A DNA stretch of 64,000 bases from Proteinivorax hydrogeniformans (GTDB lineage: Bacteria > Bacillota > Proteinivoracia > Proteinivoracales > Proteinivoracaceae), in the NCBI RefSeq assembly GCF_040515995.1, contig NZ_CP159485.1, positions 496,001 through 560,000 on the forward strand, read 5' to 3'. The position numbers and the translations under genes were made by a program. This document shows, piece by piece, positions 8,578-15,198 of this stretch; within the stretch, counting starts at the first letter, position 1, and each line of letters starts with the position of its first letter. The notes beneath the pieces are model-generated. The model worked only from the letters and a program-made list of their open reading frames with translations. It made no database searches and was not told the DNA's origin.

Positions 8578-9393
8578 ACACCCCACAAAACCGAATTGGC
8601 CGCGAAAACGTATAAATAAGCTACATGCTGGGACTAGGATCTAAAGATGTGAAATACTGAAATGATGCTGGGTCTGAAGCCCAAAGTAGCTTGTCATTCT
8701 GAACGAAGTGAAGAATCTATGAACTTAAATATGTCAGTTCAGGATTAGCAATATATTTCCGGGTTTGTAAGAAGCCTAAGCTGTTTCTCCACATGTTCGA
8801 CGACTTTAACTTTGAGTCGACATTGTCATGTCTCTGATGTTAATGAAGGATAGCTCAAAGCCAAATCCTTACTCACAGGGAGAAAAGACGCCGCCTTCAA
8901 TCAAACCCTCCAATATAAAGCGAATCCTTCAATAGAAAAACCAAAAACACCAATGACAAAACCAAGGGACAAGAGGGACTGGTATGCTGTACCATCGTTT
9001 TCCAATGGGACTGCCGTACCTGTCCCCTCTGTCCCGAAGATGGATAGCCTAAATTATGACCCCAGACCCCACAAAACCTAATTGGCCGCGAAAACGTATA
9101 AACTTGCTAATTCTGCTGGGACTAGGATCTAAAGATTTGAAATACTGAAATGATGCTGGGTCTGAAGCCCAAAGTAGCTTGTCATTCTGAACGAAGTGAA
9201 GAATCTATGAGCTTAAATATGTCAGTTCAGGATTAGCAATATATTTCCGGGTTTGTAGGGGAGCAGTACCTGCTCCCGCACATAACGTCCGCGCCCCAAA
9301 GCGGACAGCTACTGACATCCCCAACTGGTATCAAATACAGACCCCGATGGACTGTTTCTCCACATGTAGGGCGCCTTTAACTTTGAGTCGACG

Positions 9394-9453
9394 CTGAACA
9401 ATAGTTGAACAATCGTTGAACCATTGTTAAACAATTGTTGAACCATCGTTAAA
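9394..9453. repeat. 11-bp tandem array upstream of fliW
   Basis: Five to six 11-bp units (TGAACAATAGT, TGAACAATCGT, TGAACCATTGT, TAAACAATTGT, TGAACCATCGT) directly after a GAGTCGACGC block. Confidence 0.8.
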
Positions 9454-9631
9454 AAAGCTACAGTGGCTAATTAGTAGTTAGCAGTTAGCAGATAGCAAAT
9501 GCATTTAAGCCCTTGATCTCCTGACCAACTGACCAACTGTCTGCTGTCACCGGAATTTTGATCTTAACTGTAAATTGTAAATTCGGTCTTGATTAACAAC
9601 TCACTAAAAAAAAGAAGCGAGGTTGTTTTCT

Positions 9632-10048
9632 ATGGAAACGGCTAAAAAATTAAACCAACAAAAAATAATAAACTTCCCTAAAGGTCTATTAGGGTTTGAA
9701 CAATTTAAAGACTATATAATCTTAGAAGAACCGGAAAGTAACGGTTTGCTTTACTGGCTAGAATCTGTTGATGACCCTAGTGTGGCGCTGCTAGTTACAC
9801 CGCCTCAGATGTTTGTAGACTACAAAGTAAAAATAGATATAGACAAGCTTGAAGGTATTGGAATCACCGAAGAATCAGAAACAGAGGTCCTGTCGGTAGT
9901 AAATCTTCCAGAAGATATTACCAAAGCAACCATGAACCTAAAAGCGCCTGTCATTATCAACCACCAAACAATGCAAGGTCAGCAGGTAGTACTTGATAAC
10001 GATAGCTTGTCAATAAAACACCCGCTGTATAAAAAGGAGTCAAAATAA
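9632..10048 (+). CDS. fliW: Flagellar assembly factor FliW
   Basis: 138 residues from ATG 9632, nine bases after GCGAGG; an in-frame TTG at 9623 has no ribosome site. The sequence (INFPKGLLGFEQFKDYIILEEPESN..YWLESVDDPSVALLVT) is typical FliW. FliW binds CsrA and flagellin in turn: free flagellin sequesters FliW, releasing CsrA to repress flagellin translation. Its stop codon overlaps the csrA start (TAATG), so the pair is translationally coupled. Confidence 0.94.
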   Translation: METAKKLNQQKIINFPKGLLGFEQFKDYIILEEPESNGLLYWLESVDDPSVALLVTPPQMFVDYKVKIDIDKLEGIGITEESETEVLSVVNLPEDITKATMNLKAPVIINHQTMQGQQVVLDNDSLSIKHPLYKKESK

Positions 10049-10275
10049 TGCTGATCCTTACAAGAAAGGTCGGAGAAAGCATTACAATAGATGGTGACAT
10101 AGAAGTAGAGGTCATAGCTGCCAAAGGTGATAAGATAAAGTTAGGTGTCAAAGCTCCAAAGCGAGTATCTGTTCATCGCACAGAGATACATAAAGAAATC
10201 CAAAGACAAAACAGGATGTCCAGAAGAAAACGAGGCGATATAACCGGGCTTATAAAAAACCTCAACAAGGACTAA
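10048..10275 (+). CDS. csrA: Translational regulator CsrA
   Basis: 75 residues with the canonical start MLILTRKVGESITIDGDIEV and the conserved VSVHRTEI strand. CsrA dimers bind GGA in hairpin loops near ribosome sites. Likely targets are the two flagellin leaders in this window, each of which holds a looped AAGGA and a second GGA in the ribosome site. Confidence 0.96.
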   Translation: MLILTRKVGESITIDGDIEVEVIAAKGDKIKLGVKAPKRVSVHRTEIHKEIQRQNRMSRRKRGDITGLIKNLNKD

Positions 10276-10301
10276 TAACCTAATTTAAATTAAAAAAACC
10301 C

Positions 10302-10328
10302 TTAAGTTTTTCAAAAAAATTACGATAT
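10302..10328 (+). promoter_or_regulatory. Sigma-D promoter for flaG-fliD
   Basis: TTAAG (10302-10306) and TACGATAT (10321-10328), same spacing as the flgM, flagellin and second yvyF promoters. Confidence 0.7.
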
Positions 10329-10374
10329 AAATAATAACAGAAAATTGGAAAATAGAATCTAGGGGGAAACTTCA

Positions 10375-10710
10375 ATGAAGATAGAAACAAACCCAGTATC
10401 AAAGATAAAAGAAGTCCAGCGTGACCTTCCAAAAGAACAACAAATGTATGAAGGTAACAAAAACCAACAAACCGAAATGCCTAACATGGTAGAAGATACA
10501 CAGCAAGCTGTTGATATGCTTAATAAAACTGTTCAAGTTGTTGATAAACAAATCCAGTTTGAACTTCATGAAACCCTAAACAGGCCGATGGTGAAAGTTT
10601 TAAACAAAGAAACTGACGAAGTTATTCGGGAGATTCCTCCTGAGGAGATATTGGACTTAGTTGGAAATATGCTTGAGATGGTAGGAATTATCGTAGATAA
10701 AAAGGTATAG
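10375..10710 (+). CDS. flaG: FlaG family flagellar protein
   Basis: 111 residues: variable Gln/Glu-rich N-terminus, then the FlaG core (FELHETLNRPMVKVLNKETDEVIREIPPEEILDLVGNMLEMVG). FlaG proteins affect filament length and often precede fliD, as here (13 bases away). Preceded by a sigma-D promoter and a GGGGG ribosome site. Confidence 0.9.
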   Translation: MKIETNPVSKIKEVQRDLPKEQQMYEGNKNQQTEMPNMVEDTQQAVDMLNKTVQVVDKQIQFELHETLNRPMVKVLNKETDEVIREIPPEEILDLVGNMLEMVGIIVDKKV

Positions 10711-10723
10711 GGAGTGATATAGA

Positions 10724-12205
10724 ATGCGTATCGGTGGAATTGGAAGTGGTATGGACACAGAGGCTATGTTAGAACAACTTATGGAAGCTGAAAGGATGCC
10801 TCTAGATAGATTACAACAACAAAAACAAGTCCTTGAATGGCAGCATGAAGACTATCGACAGATTAATTCTAAGATGCTTTCGTTTAGGAATTCAGTAAGT
10901 GATATGCGCTTTTCAAATAATATGCTCAGAAGGTCAACAACCTCTTCAGATGAATCAGTAGTGACGGCTTCGGCATCTAGCAATGCTCAAGACGGCAATT
11001 ATAATGTCAATGTTAAGAGTTTAGCGCAAAGATCCTTTGCCCAAAGTAGTGAGTTAAATCTTGAAGAAGGCAAACCACTTACAGAACTTTTTGGTGAAAG
11101 TTTAGAAGAGAATATAACAATACAAACTTCAGGTGAAAAGGTTACATTTTCCTTTAAAACTTCCTCAGAAATTGAAGAGCTAAAGGAAAACGGTGAACTT
11201 GAACAGGGAGTTTTATATGTAGATAAGGAAGGTTCTTTGGATGAATTTTTAAGGACTGTAAATAATTCAGAAGCTGGAGTTCATATGTTCTATGATTCTA
11301 GCGAAGGTAGAATGTTTATAAATTCAACAGAAACTGGCGCAGATAACACAATCGATGTTTCAGGAAGTCTTTTTATAGATGCTCTTGGAATTAACGAAGA
11401 CAATACTGAGACGGGGAAAAACGCTTCGGTTAATATTAACGGTTTTAATATAAACCCACAAGGAAATGATTTTGAGTTTGGTGGAATTAATTACTCCATT
11501 AAATCTATCGGGACAGCTACTGCTTCAGTCGGACGGGATAACGACCATCTTTTTGATCAGGTTAAGGGATTTGTTGATGAATATAACAAAGTTTTGTTAT
11601 CTTTAAATGGCAAACTAAATGAGCCACTACACAGAGATTATCCGCCACTTACCGATGAACAAAAGAGACATCTATCCGACAGAGAAATTGAGCAGTGGGA
11701 GGAGTTGTCTCGTTCAGGTCACTTAAGAAATGACTCTATTCTATCTCGCAGTGCAACAAATATTAGACGTGTTATATCTACTCAAGTTGATGGAGATTTT
11801 AGGACGTTATCGCAGATTGGCATCGAGACCCGTGATTATAGAGAAGGTGGGGTCCTCCATATAGATGAGCAAAAACTAAGGGATGCAATAGAAGAAAACC
11901 CAAGAGGGGTTTTCGAGTTATTTGCCGGTAATGAAAATAGTGATGGTATAGCTAGTGAGATGAGAACTAATTTAAGACGTGGAATGGATCAAATAGGGAA
12001 TAGAGCAGGAAGTAGTGACAACATTGATCGCCAAAGTTTTATAGGAAGATCTATGAGAGATATTGATGATAGAATTGATAGGATGGAAGACAGGTTAGCA
12101 AGGGTAGAGCAGCGGTACTGGGATCAATTTACCGCAATGGAAAGTGCCTTGTATGAAATGTATAGTCAAGGTGATTGGTTGCAGCAACAACTGATGAGTA
12201 TGTAG
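10724..12205 (+). CDS. fliD: Flagellar filament cap protein FliD
   Basis: 493 residues. N-terminal FliD domain (RIGGIGSGMDTEAMLEQLMEAER) and C-terminal FliD domain ending in a coiled coil (DIDDRIDRMEDRLARVEQRYWDQFTAMESALYEMYSQGDWLQQQLMSM). The cap sits at the filament tip and guides flagellin folding. Length is normal for the family; the protein is acidic. Confidence 0.94.
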   Translation: MRIGGIGSGMDTEAMLEQLMEAERMPLDRLQQQKQVLEWQHEDYRQINSKMLSFRNSVSDMRFSNNMLRRSTTSSDESVVTASASSNAQDGNYNVNVKSLAQRSFAQSSELNLEEGKPLTELFGESLEENITIQTSGEKVTFSFKTSSEIEELKENGELEQGVLYVDKEGSLDEFLRTVNNSEAGVHMFYDSSEGRMFINSTETGADNTIDVSGSLFIDALGINEDNTETGKNASVNINGFNINPQGNDFEFGGINYSIKSIGTATASVGRDNDHLFDQVKGFVDEYNKVLLSLNGKLNEPLHRDYPPLTDEQKRHLSDREIEQWEELSRSGHLRNDSILSRSATNIRRVISTQVDGDFRTLSQIGIETRDYREGGVLHIDEQKLRDAIEENPRGVFELFAGNENSDGIASEMRTNLRRGMDQIGNRAGSSDNIDRQSFIGRSMRDIDDRIDRMEDRLARVEQRYWDQFTAMESALYEMYSQGDWLQQQLMSM

Positions 12206-12221
12206 ATTGAAACTAGAATTT

Positions 12222-12258
12222 AAAAAGCCCTGGTGCACATAAGTGCACTAGGGCTTTA
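12222..12258 (+). terminator. Intrinsic terminator after fliD
   Basis: AAAGCCCT-GGTGCAC pairs with GTGCAC-TAGGGCTTT across an ATAA loop. The T tract after it is short. Confidence 0.75.
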
Positions 12259-12359
12259 TCGCAGGTGTGGCTTAAGTTGGAATCTATACTCTATGCTTAA
12301 TAACTTAAGTATGCTATCATAAATACAAAGTTAAAAAATAGGGGGGGCTAACATTGAAG

Positions 12360-12821
12360 ATGCAAACAGTAATTGATATATATAATCAACTATTTGACGC
12401 ATACAAGGAACTCAAAGATAGCTTTTTGGAGCAAGAGAAGCTAAAAGAGGATGAAATAGATAACCTAGAGAATATAATTGAAGAGAGAAAAGATAAAATG
12501 AATAAAATTAACAAATTAACAGATTATCTCCATGCTGAAAAAGAACAGGCTGCAAGACAGCTAGAGATTGACGAATTTAATTTTTCAAGTATCGAAGGTA
12601 AGGTATCACCTAAAGAATTAGGCCAGCTAAAAGCAGTTTCTAACGATATAAAGGAACTGTTAAAGGAAATAATGGAACTAAACCAAACAATAACCTCTGA
12701 TTATGAAACAAAAATTAAAGGATCTCAGCAAAAATTAAAAACTGTAAAACAAGGAAAGAAACTTCATAAGGCCTATGCTCAGGCTCAGCAACACGCTTAT
12801 TTTTTAGATAAGAAGAGTTAG
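12360..12821 (+). CDS. FlgN/FliT-like flagellar chaperone (putative)
   Basis: 153 residues from ATG 12360 (TTG 12354 is also in frame after GGGGGGG). Predicted to be a helical bundle rich in Lys/Glu. It ends ...KKLHKAYAQAQQHAYFLDKKS, a tail like that of FliT/FlgN-type proteins, in which an Ala-Tyr helix and a final F-x-D-K segment bind export clients or gate. Position directly after fliD suggests FliD or flagellin as client. It is alone between two terminators, so it is probably its own transcript. Function is inferred from shape and place only. Confidence 0.5.
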   Translation: MQTVIDIYNQLFDAYKELKDSFLEQEKLKEDEIDNLENIIEERKDKMNKINKLTDYLHAEKEQAARQLEIDEFNFSSIEGKVSPKELGQLKAVSNDIKELLKEIMELNQTITSDYETKIKGSQQKLKTVKQGKKLHKAYAQAQQHAYFLDKKS

Positions 12822-12848
12822 AGTACAGTTGAACAGGAAAAATAAAGA

Positions 12849-12888
12849 AAACCAGGTTGAGCACAAAGTGCTTGCCTGGTTCTTTTTT
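12849..12888 (+). terminator. Intrinsic terminator
   Basis: AACCAGG...GAGCAC pairs with GTGCTT..CCTGGTT, followed by CTTTTTT. Confidence 0.85.
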
Positions 12889-12889
12889 A

Positions 12890-13158
12890 GGGTGGCACAC
12901 TCCTTAAGAAGCAGTGGCGTGCCTGTGTGCCTACCTGTAGAGAATTGGTAGCTAAACGGAATAAGCTTCTTTTATCCGTTACAGAGCCACTAAACCTTAG
13001 TAAATAACTAGCAGAAGTTATAAAAACTTAGCTTTTCAAGGACCAACTATCCCCTGTCCAAGTTTTTAAGAATAAACAAAAAAGGCAGAAAAAACTCAAA
13101 TCAGCGAGATAATAAGACATAATCTACTGTATTCTTGCATAAAGCTCCATAATCAAAT
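12890..13158. other. Flagellin upstream region, nothing recognised
   Basis: 270 bases without a gene. One weak stem (AACGGAATAAG / CTTTTATCCGTT, about 12955-12981) can be drawn. I looked for a c-di-GMP riboswitch, common before clostridial flagellins, and do not see its conserved core. Confidence 0.4.
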
Positions 13159-13185
13159 TTAAGATTTCCATCAATCTTTCGATAT
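13159..13185 (+). promoter_or_regulatory. Sigma-D promoter for flagellin 1
   Basis: TTAAG (13159-13163) and TTCGATAT (13178-13185). The transcript would have a leader of about 105 bases containing a strong hairpin (GCTTTGATGCTAAG / CTTAGTATCAAAGC) and the CsrA-type sites. Confidence 0.7.
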
Positions 13186-13252
13186 ATATAATAGAAACAT
13201 TAAGCTTTGATGCTAAGACCGGCCGGCTTAGTATCAAAGCAATAAACTTAAA

Positions 13253-13287
13253 GGGCAAGGACGCCCAAAAACCAAAATTCAAGGAGG
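13253..13287 (+). promoter_or_regulatory. CsrA-type double site in flagellin 1 leader
   Basis: Site 1: GGGC-AAGGAC-GCCC (13253-13266), a hairpin that presents GGA in its loop. Site 2: CAAGGAGG (13280-13287) is the ribosome site itself. This is the arrangement known from the Bacillus hag leader, where a CsrA dimer bridges both and blocks translation. Confidence 0.7.
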
Positions 13288-13295
13288 AATTACAA

Positions 13296-14153
13296 ATGAG
13301 AATTAACAACAACATGATGGCACAAAACACCCATCGCCAACTAGGCATGGCAACAAACCGTGGCGCACAATCTATGGAGAAACTATCTTCAGGTATGAGA
13401 ATTAACAGAGCAGGTGATGACGCTGCTGGTCTTTCTATCAGTGAGAAAATGCGTGGTCAAATCAGAGGCTTAAACCAAGCTTCAAGAAACGCTCAAGATG
13501 GAATTTCTTTAATTCAAACAGCAGAAGGAGCTCTTAACGAATCTCACGCAATCCTTCAAAGAATGAGAGAGCTAACTGTCCAATCTGGTAATGAAGGGAC
13601 ATTAGCATCAGAAGATGTAGCTGCGATTGCAGACGAAATTACTGAGTTATTAGAGGAGTTAGATGATATAAGCACACGTACTCAGTTTAATGGAAAAGAC
13701 CTTTTAGATGGAGGCTTTAGTGAAGATTTTCAAATCGGTGCTAATGCAGACCAGCAACTAACCTTAACAATCAATGCAGGAACAGCTTCGAGCGGTTTTA
13801 ATCCGGATGGTTTAGGTATCGATAGCCTATCAATTGCTAGTTTCGATGCTGAGGATGATATCGATGGTAATCTTAACTTTGACTCAGACATTGGCGCTAT
13901 CGAAGACGCAATTAAAAAAGTTTCAGCAGCTCGTTCAAACCTTGGTGCTAACCAAAATCGCCTCGAGCACACCATTGCTAACTTAGATAACGCTGCAGAA
14001 AACCTACAAGCTGCAGAAAGCAGAATCCGCGATGTAGATATGGCTCAAGAAATGATGGAGCACACCAAACAAAACATCTTGCAGCAAGCCTCAACAGCTA
14101 TGTTAGCGCAAGCTAATATGGCTCCACAAAACGTACTACAATTACTTGGCTAG
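13296..14153 (+). CDS. hag: Flagellin 1
   Basis: 285 residues with the usual ends: MRINNNMMAQNTHRQLGMAT... D0/D1 start and a C-terminal DMAQEMMEHTKQNILQQAS...VLQLLG. The outer D2/D3 domains are nearly absent, leaving a short acidic, Asp-rich variable part (about residues 150-200). It is the main filament subunit, exported through the flagellar system. Ends are almost identical to flagellin 2; only the middle differs. Confidence 0.96.
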   Translation: MRINNNMMAQNTHRQLGMATNRGAQSMEKLSSGMRINRAGDDAAGLSISEKMRGQIRGLNQASRNAQDGISLIQTAEGALNESHAILQRMRELTVQSGNEGTLASEDVAAIADEITELLEELDDISTRTQFNGKDLLDGGFSEDFQIGANADQQLTLTINAGTASSGFNPDGLGIDSLSIASFDAEDDIDGNLNFDSDIGAIEDAIKKVSAARSNLGANQNRLEHTIANLDNAAENLQAAESRIRDVDMAQEMMEHTKQNILQQASTAMLAQANMAPQNVLQLLG

Positions 14154-14165
14154 TATTTAATTAAC

Positions 14166-14186
14166 GGAGAGGGGTATCCCTCTCCA
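14166..14186 (+). terminator. Hairpin between the two flagellin genes
   Basis: GGAGAGGG-GTAT-CCCTCTCC, an 8-bp perfect stem, but no T-run follows. It more likely acts as a partial stop or an mRNA-stabilising stem than a full terminator. Confidence 0.5.
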
Positions 14187-14201
14187 AATAGAATCTACTT
14201 A

Positions 14202-14236
14202 GGGCAAGGACGCCCAAAAACCAAAATTCAAGGAGG
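14202..14236 (+). promoter_or_regulatory. CsrA-type double site in flagellin 2 leader
   Basis: The same GGGC-AAGGAC-GCCC hairpin (14202-14215) and AAGGAGG ribosome site as in flagellin 1; the ~45-base stretch between is copied almost base for base. No separate sigma-D promoter is visible before this gene. Confidence 0.7.
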
Positions 14237-14245
14237 AATTTTACA

Positions 14246-15070
14246 ATGAGAATTAATAACAATATGATGGCACAAAACACCCATCGCCAACTAGGTATGG
14301 CAACTAACCGCGGCGCACAATCTATGGAGAAACTTTCTTCAGGTATGAGAATTAACAGAGCAGGAGACGACGCAGCAGGTCTTTCTATCAGTGAGAAAAT
14401 GCGTGGTCAGATTAGAGGCTTAAACCAAGCTTCAAGAAACGCTCAAGATGGTATTTCTTTAATTCAAACAGCAGAAGGAGCTCTTAACGAATCTCACGCA
14501 ATTCTTCAAAGAATGAGAGAATTAGTGGTGCAAGGTGGGAATGAAGGGACTTTAGAAAGCGACGACATTGCTGCTATAGACGCTGAAATTACTGAACTAA
14601 AAAATGAGTTAGTAGACATAGCGGATCGTACAGAGTTTAACGGCAAGAAACTTTTAGACGGTAACTTTGAACAGGAATTCCAAATAGGAGCTAACTCAGG
14701 TCAACAACTTACTTTAGAAATAAAATCAGGTGAAAGTGACAATGCGTTTACTGATACAGGTTTAGGAGTAAATGATGTAGTGGCTGGTGAAGCCTTTAAT
14801 ACGCACATAGATGCTGTTGATGATGCCATAAAAGCTGTTTCTGAAGCCCGATCAAACCTTGGTGCTAACCAAAATCGCCTCGAGCACACCATTGCTAACT
14901 TAGATAACGCTGCAGAGAATCTGCAAGCTGCTGAATCTAGAATCCGTGATGTAGATATGGCTCAAGAAATGATGGAGCACACCAAACAAAACATCTTGCA
15001 GCAAGCATCTACAGCTATGTTAGCTCAAGCTAATATGGCTCCACAAAATGTACTACAGTTACTTGGGTAA
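14246..15070 (+). CDS. Flagellin 2
   Basis: 274 residues. The first ~100 and last ~85 residues match flagellin 1 almost perfectly, including at DNA level, while the middle (about residues 103-190) has diverged. The pair is a recent tandem duplication, or an older one kept alike by gene conversion. Probably co-transcribed with flagellin 1 through the weak hairpin. Confidence 0.95.
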   Translation: MRINNNMMAQNTHRQLGMATNRGAQSMEKLSSGMRINRAGDDAAGLSISEKMRGQIRGLNQASRNAQDGISLIQTAEGALNESHAILQRMRELVVQGGNEGTLESDDIAAIDAEITELKNELVDIADRTEFNGKKLLDGNFEQEFQIGANSGQQLTLEIKSGESDNAFTDTGLGVNDVVAGEAFNTHIDAVDDAIKAVSEARSNLGANQNRLEHTIANLDNAAENLQAAESRIRDVDMAQEMMEHTKQNILQQASTAMLAQANMAPQNVLQLLG

Positions 15071-15082
15071 TAAGAATTCTGA

Positions 15083-15110
15083 GAGGGTCATAACTATGAC
15101 CCTCTTTTAT
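15083..15110 (+). terminator. Intrinsic terminator after flagellin 2
   Basis: GAGGGTCAT (15083-15091) pairs with ATGACCCTC (15096-15104), then TTTT. Confidence 0.85.
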
Positions 15111-15198
15111 ACATTTACGAATTAAAATATTATTTAAGCTGGTAAGGTGTATCATTTTAAATAATATTTTAATGATTTTAACAAATAGAGGTGATTAA

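Larger units (their letters stand above)
8026..9622. repeat. Non-coding repeat island 2 (between flgL and fliW)
   Basis: About 1.6 kb, no gene. Holds three copies of a ~140-bp block beginning GGCCGCGAAAACGTATAAA and ending in GAACGAAGTGAAGAATCT (about 8363-8506, 8597-8741, 9083-9225), two double-hairpin CTGCTCCC/GTCCGC blocks (8257-8350, 9251-9348), two GGGACAAGG blocks (8150-8232, 8961-9044), the GTCAGTTCAGG block (8733-8935), one 64-bp palindrome (8514-8577), an 11-bp array (9394-9453), then the AGCAGTTAGCAGATAGCA, GACCAACT and TAAATTGTAAATTCG modules that lead into fliW. Confidence 0.85.

Noticed and set aside
12890-13295. c-di-GMP riboswitch before flagellin
   Set aside because: The conserved GEMM core sequences are not present; the strong stem at 13203-13240 does not fit it.
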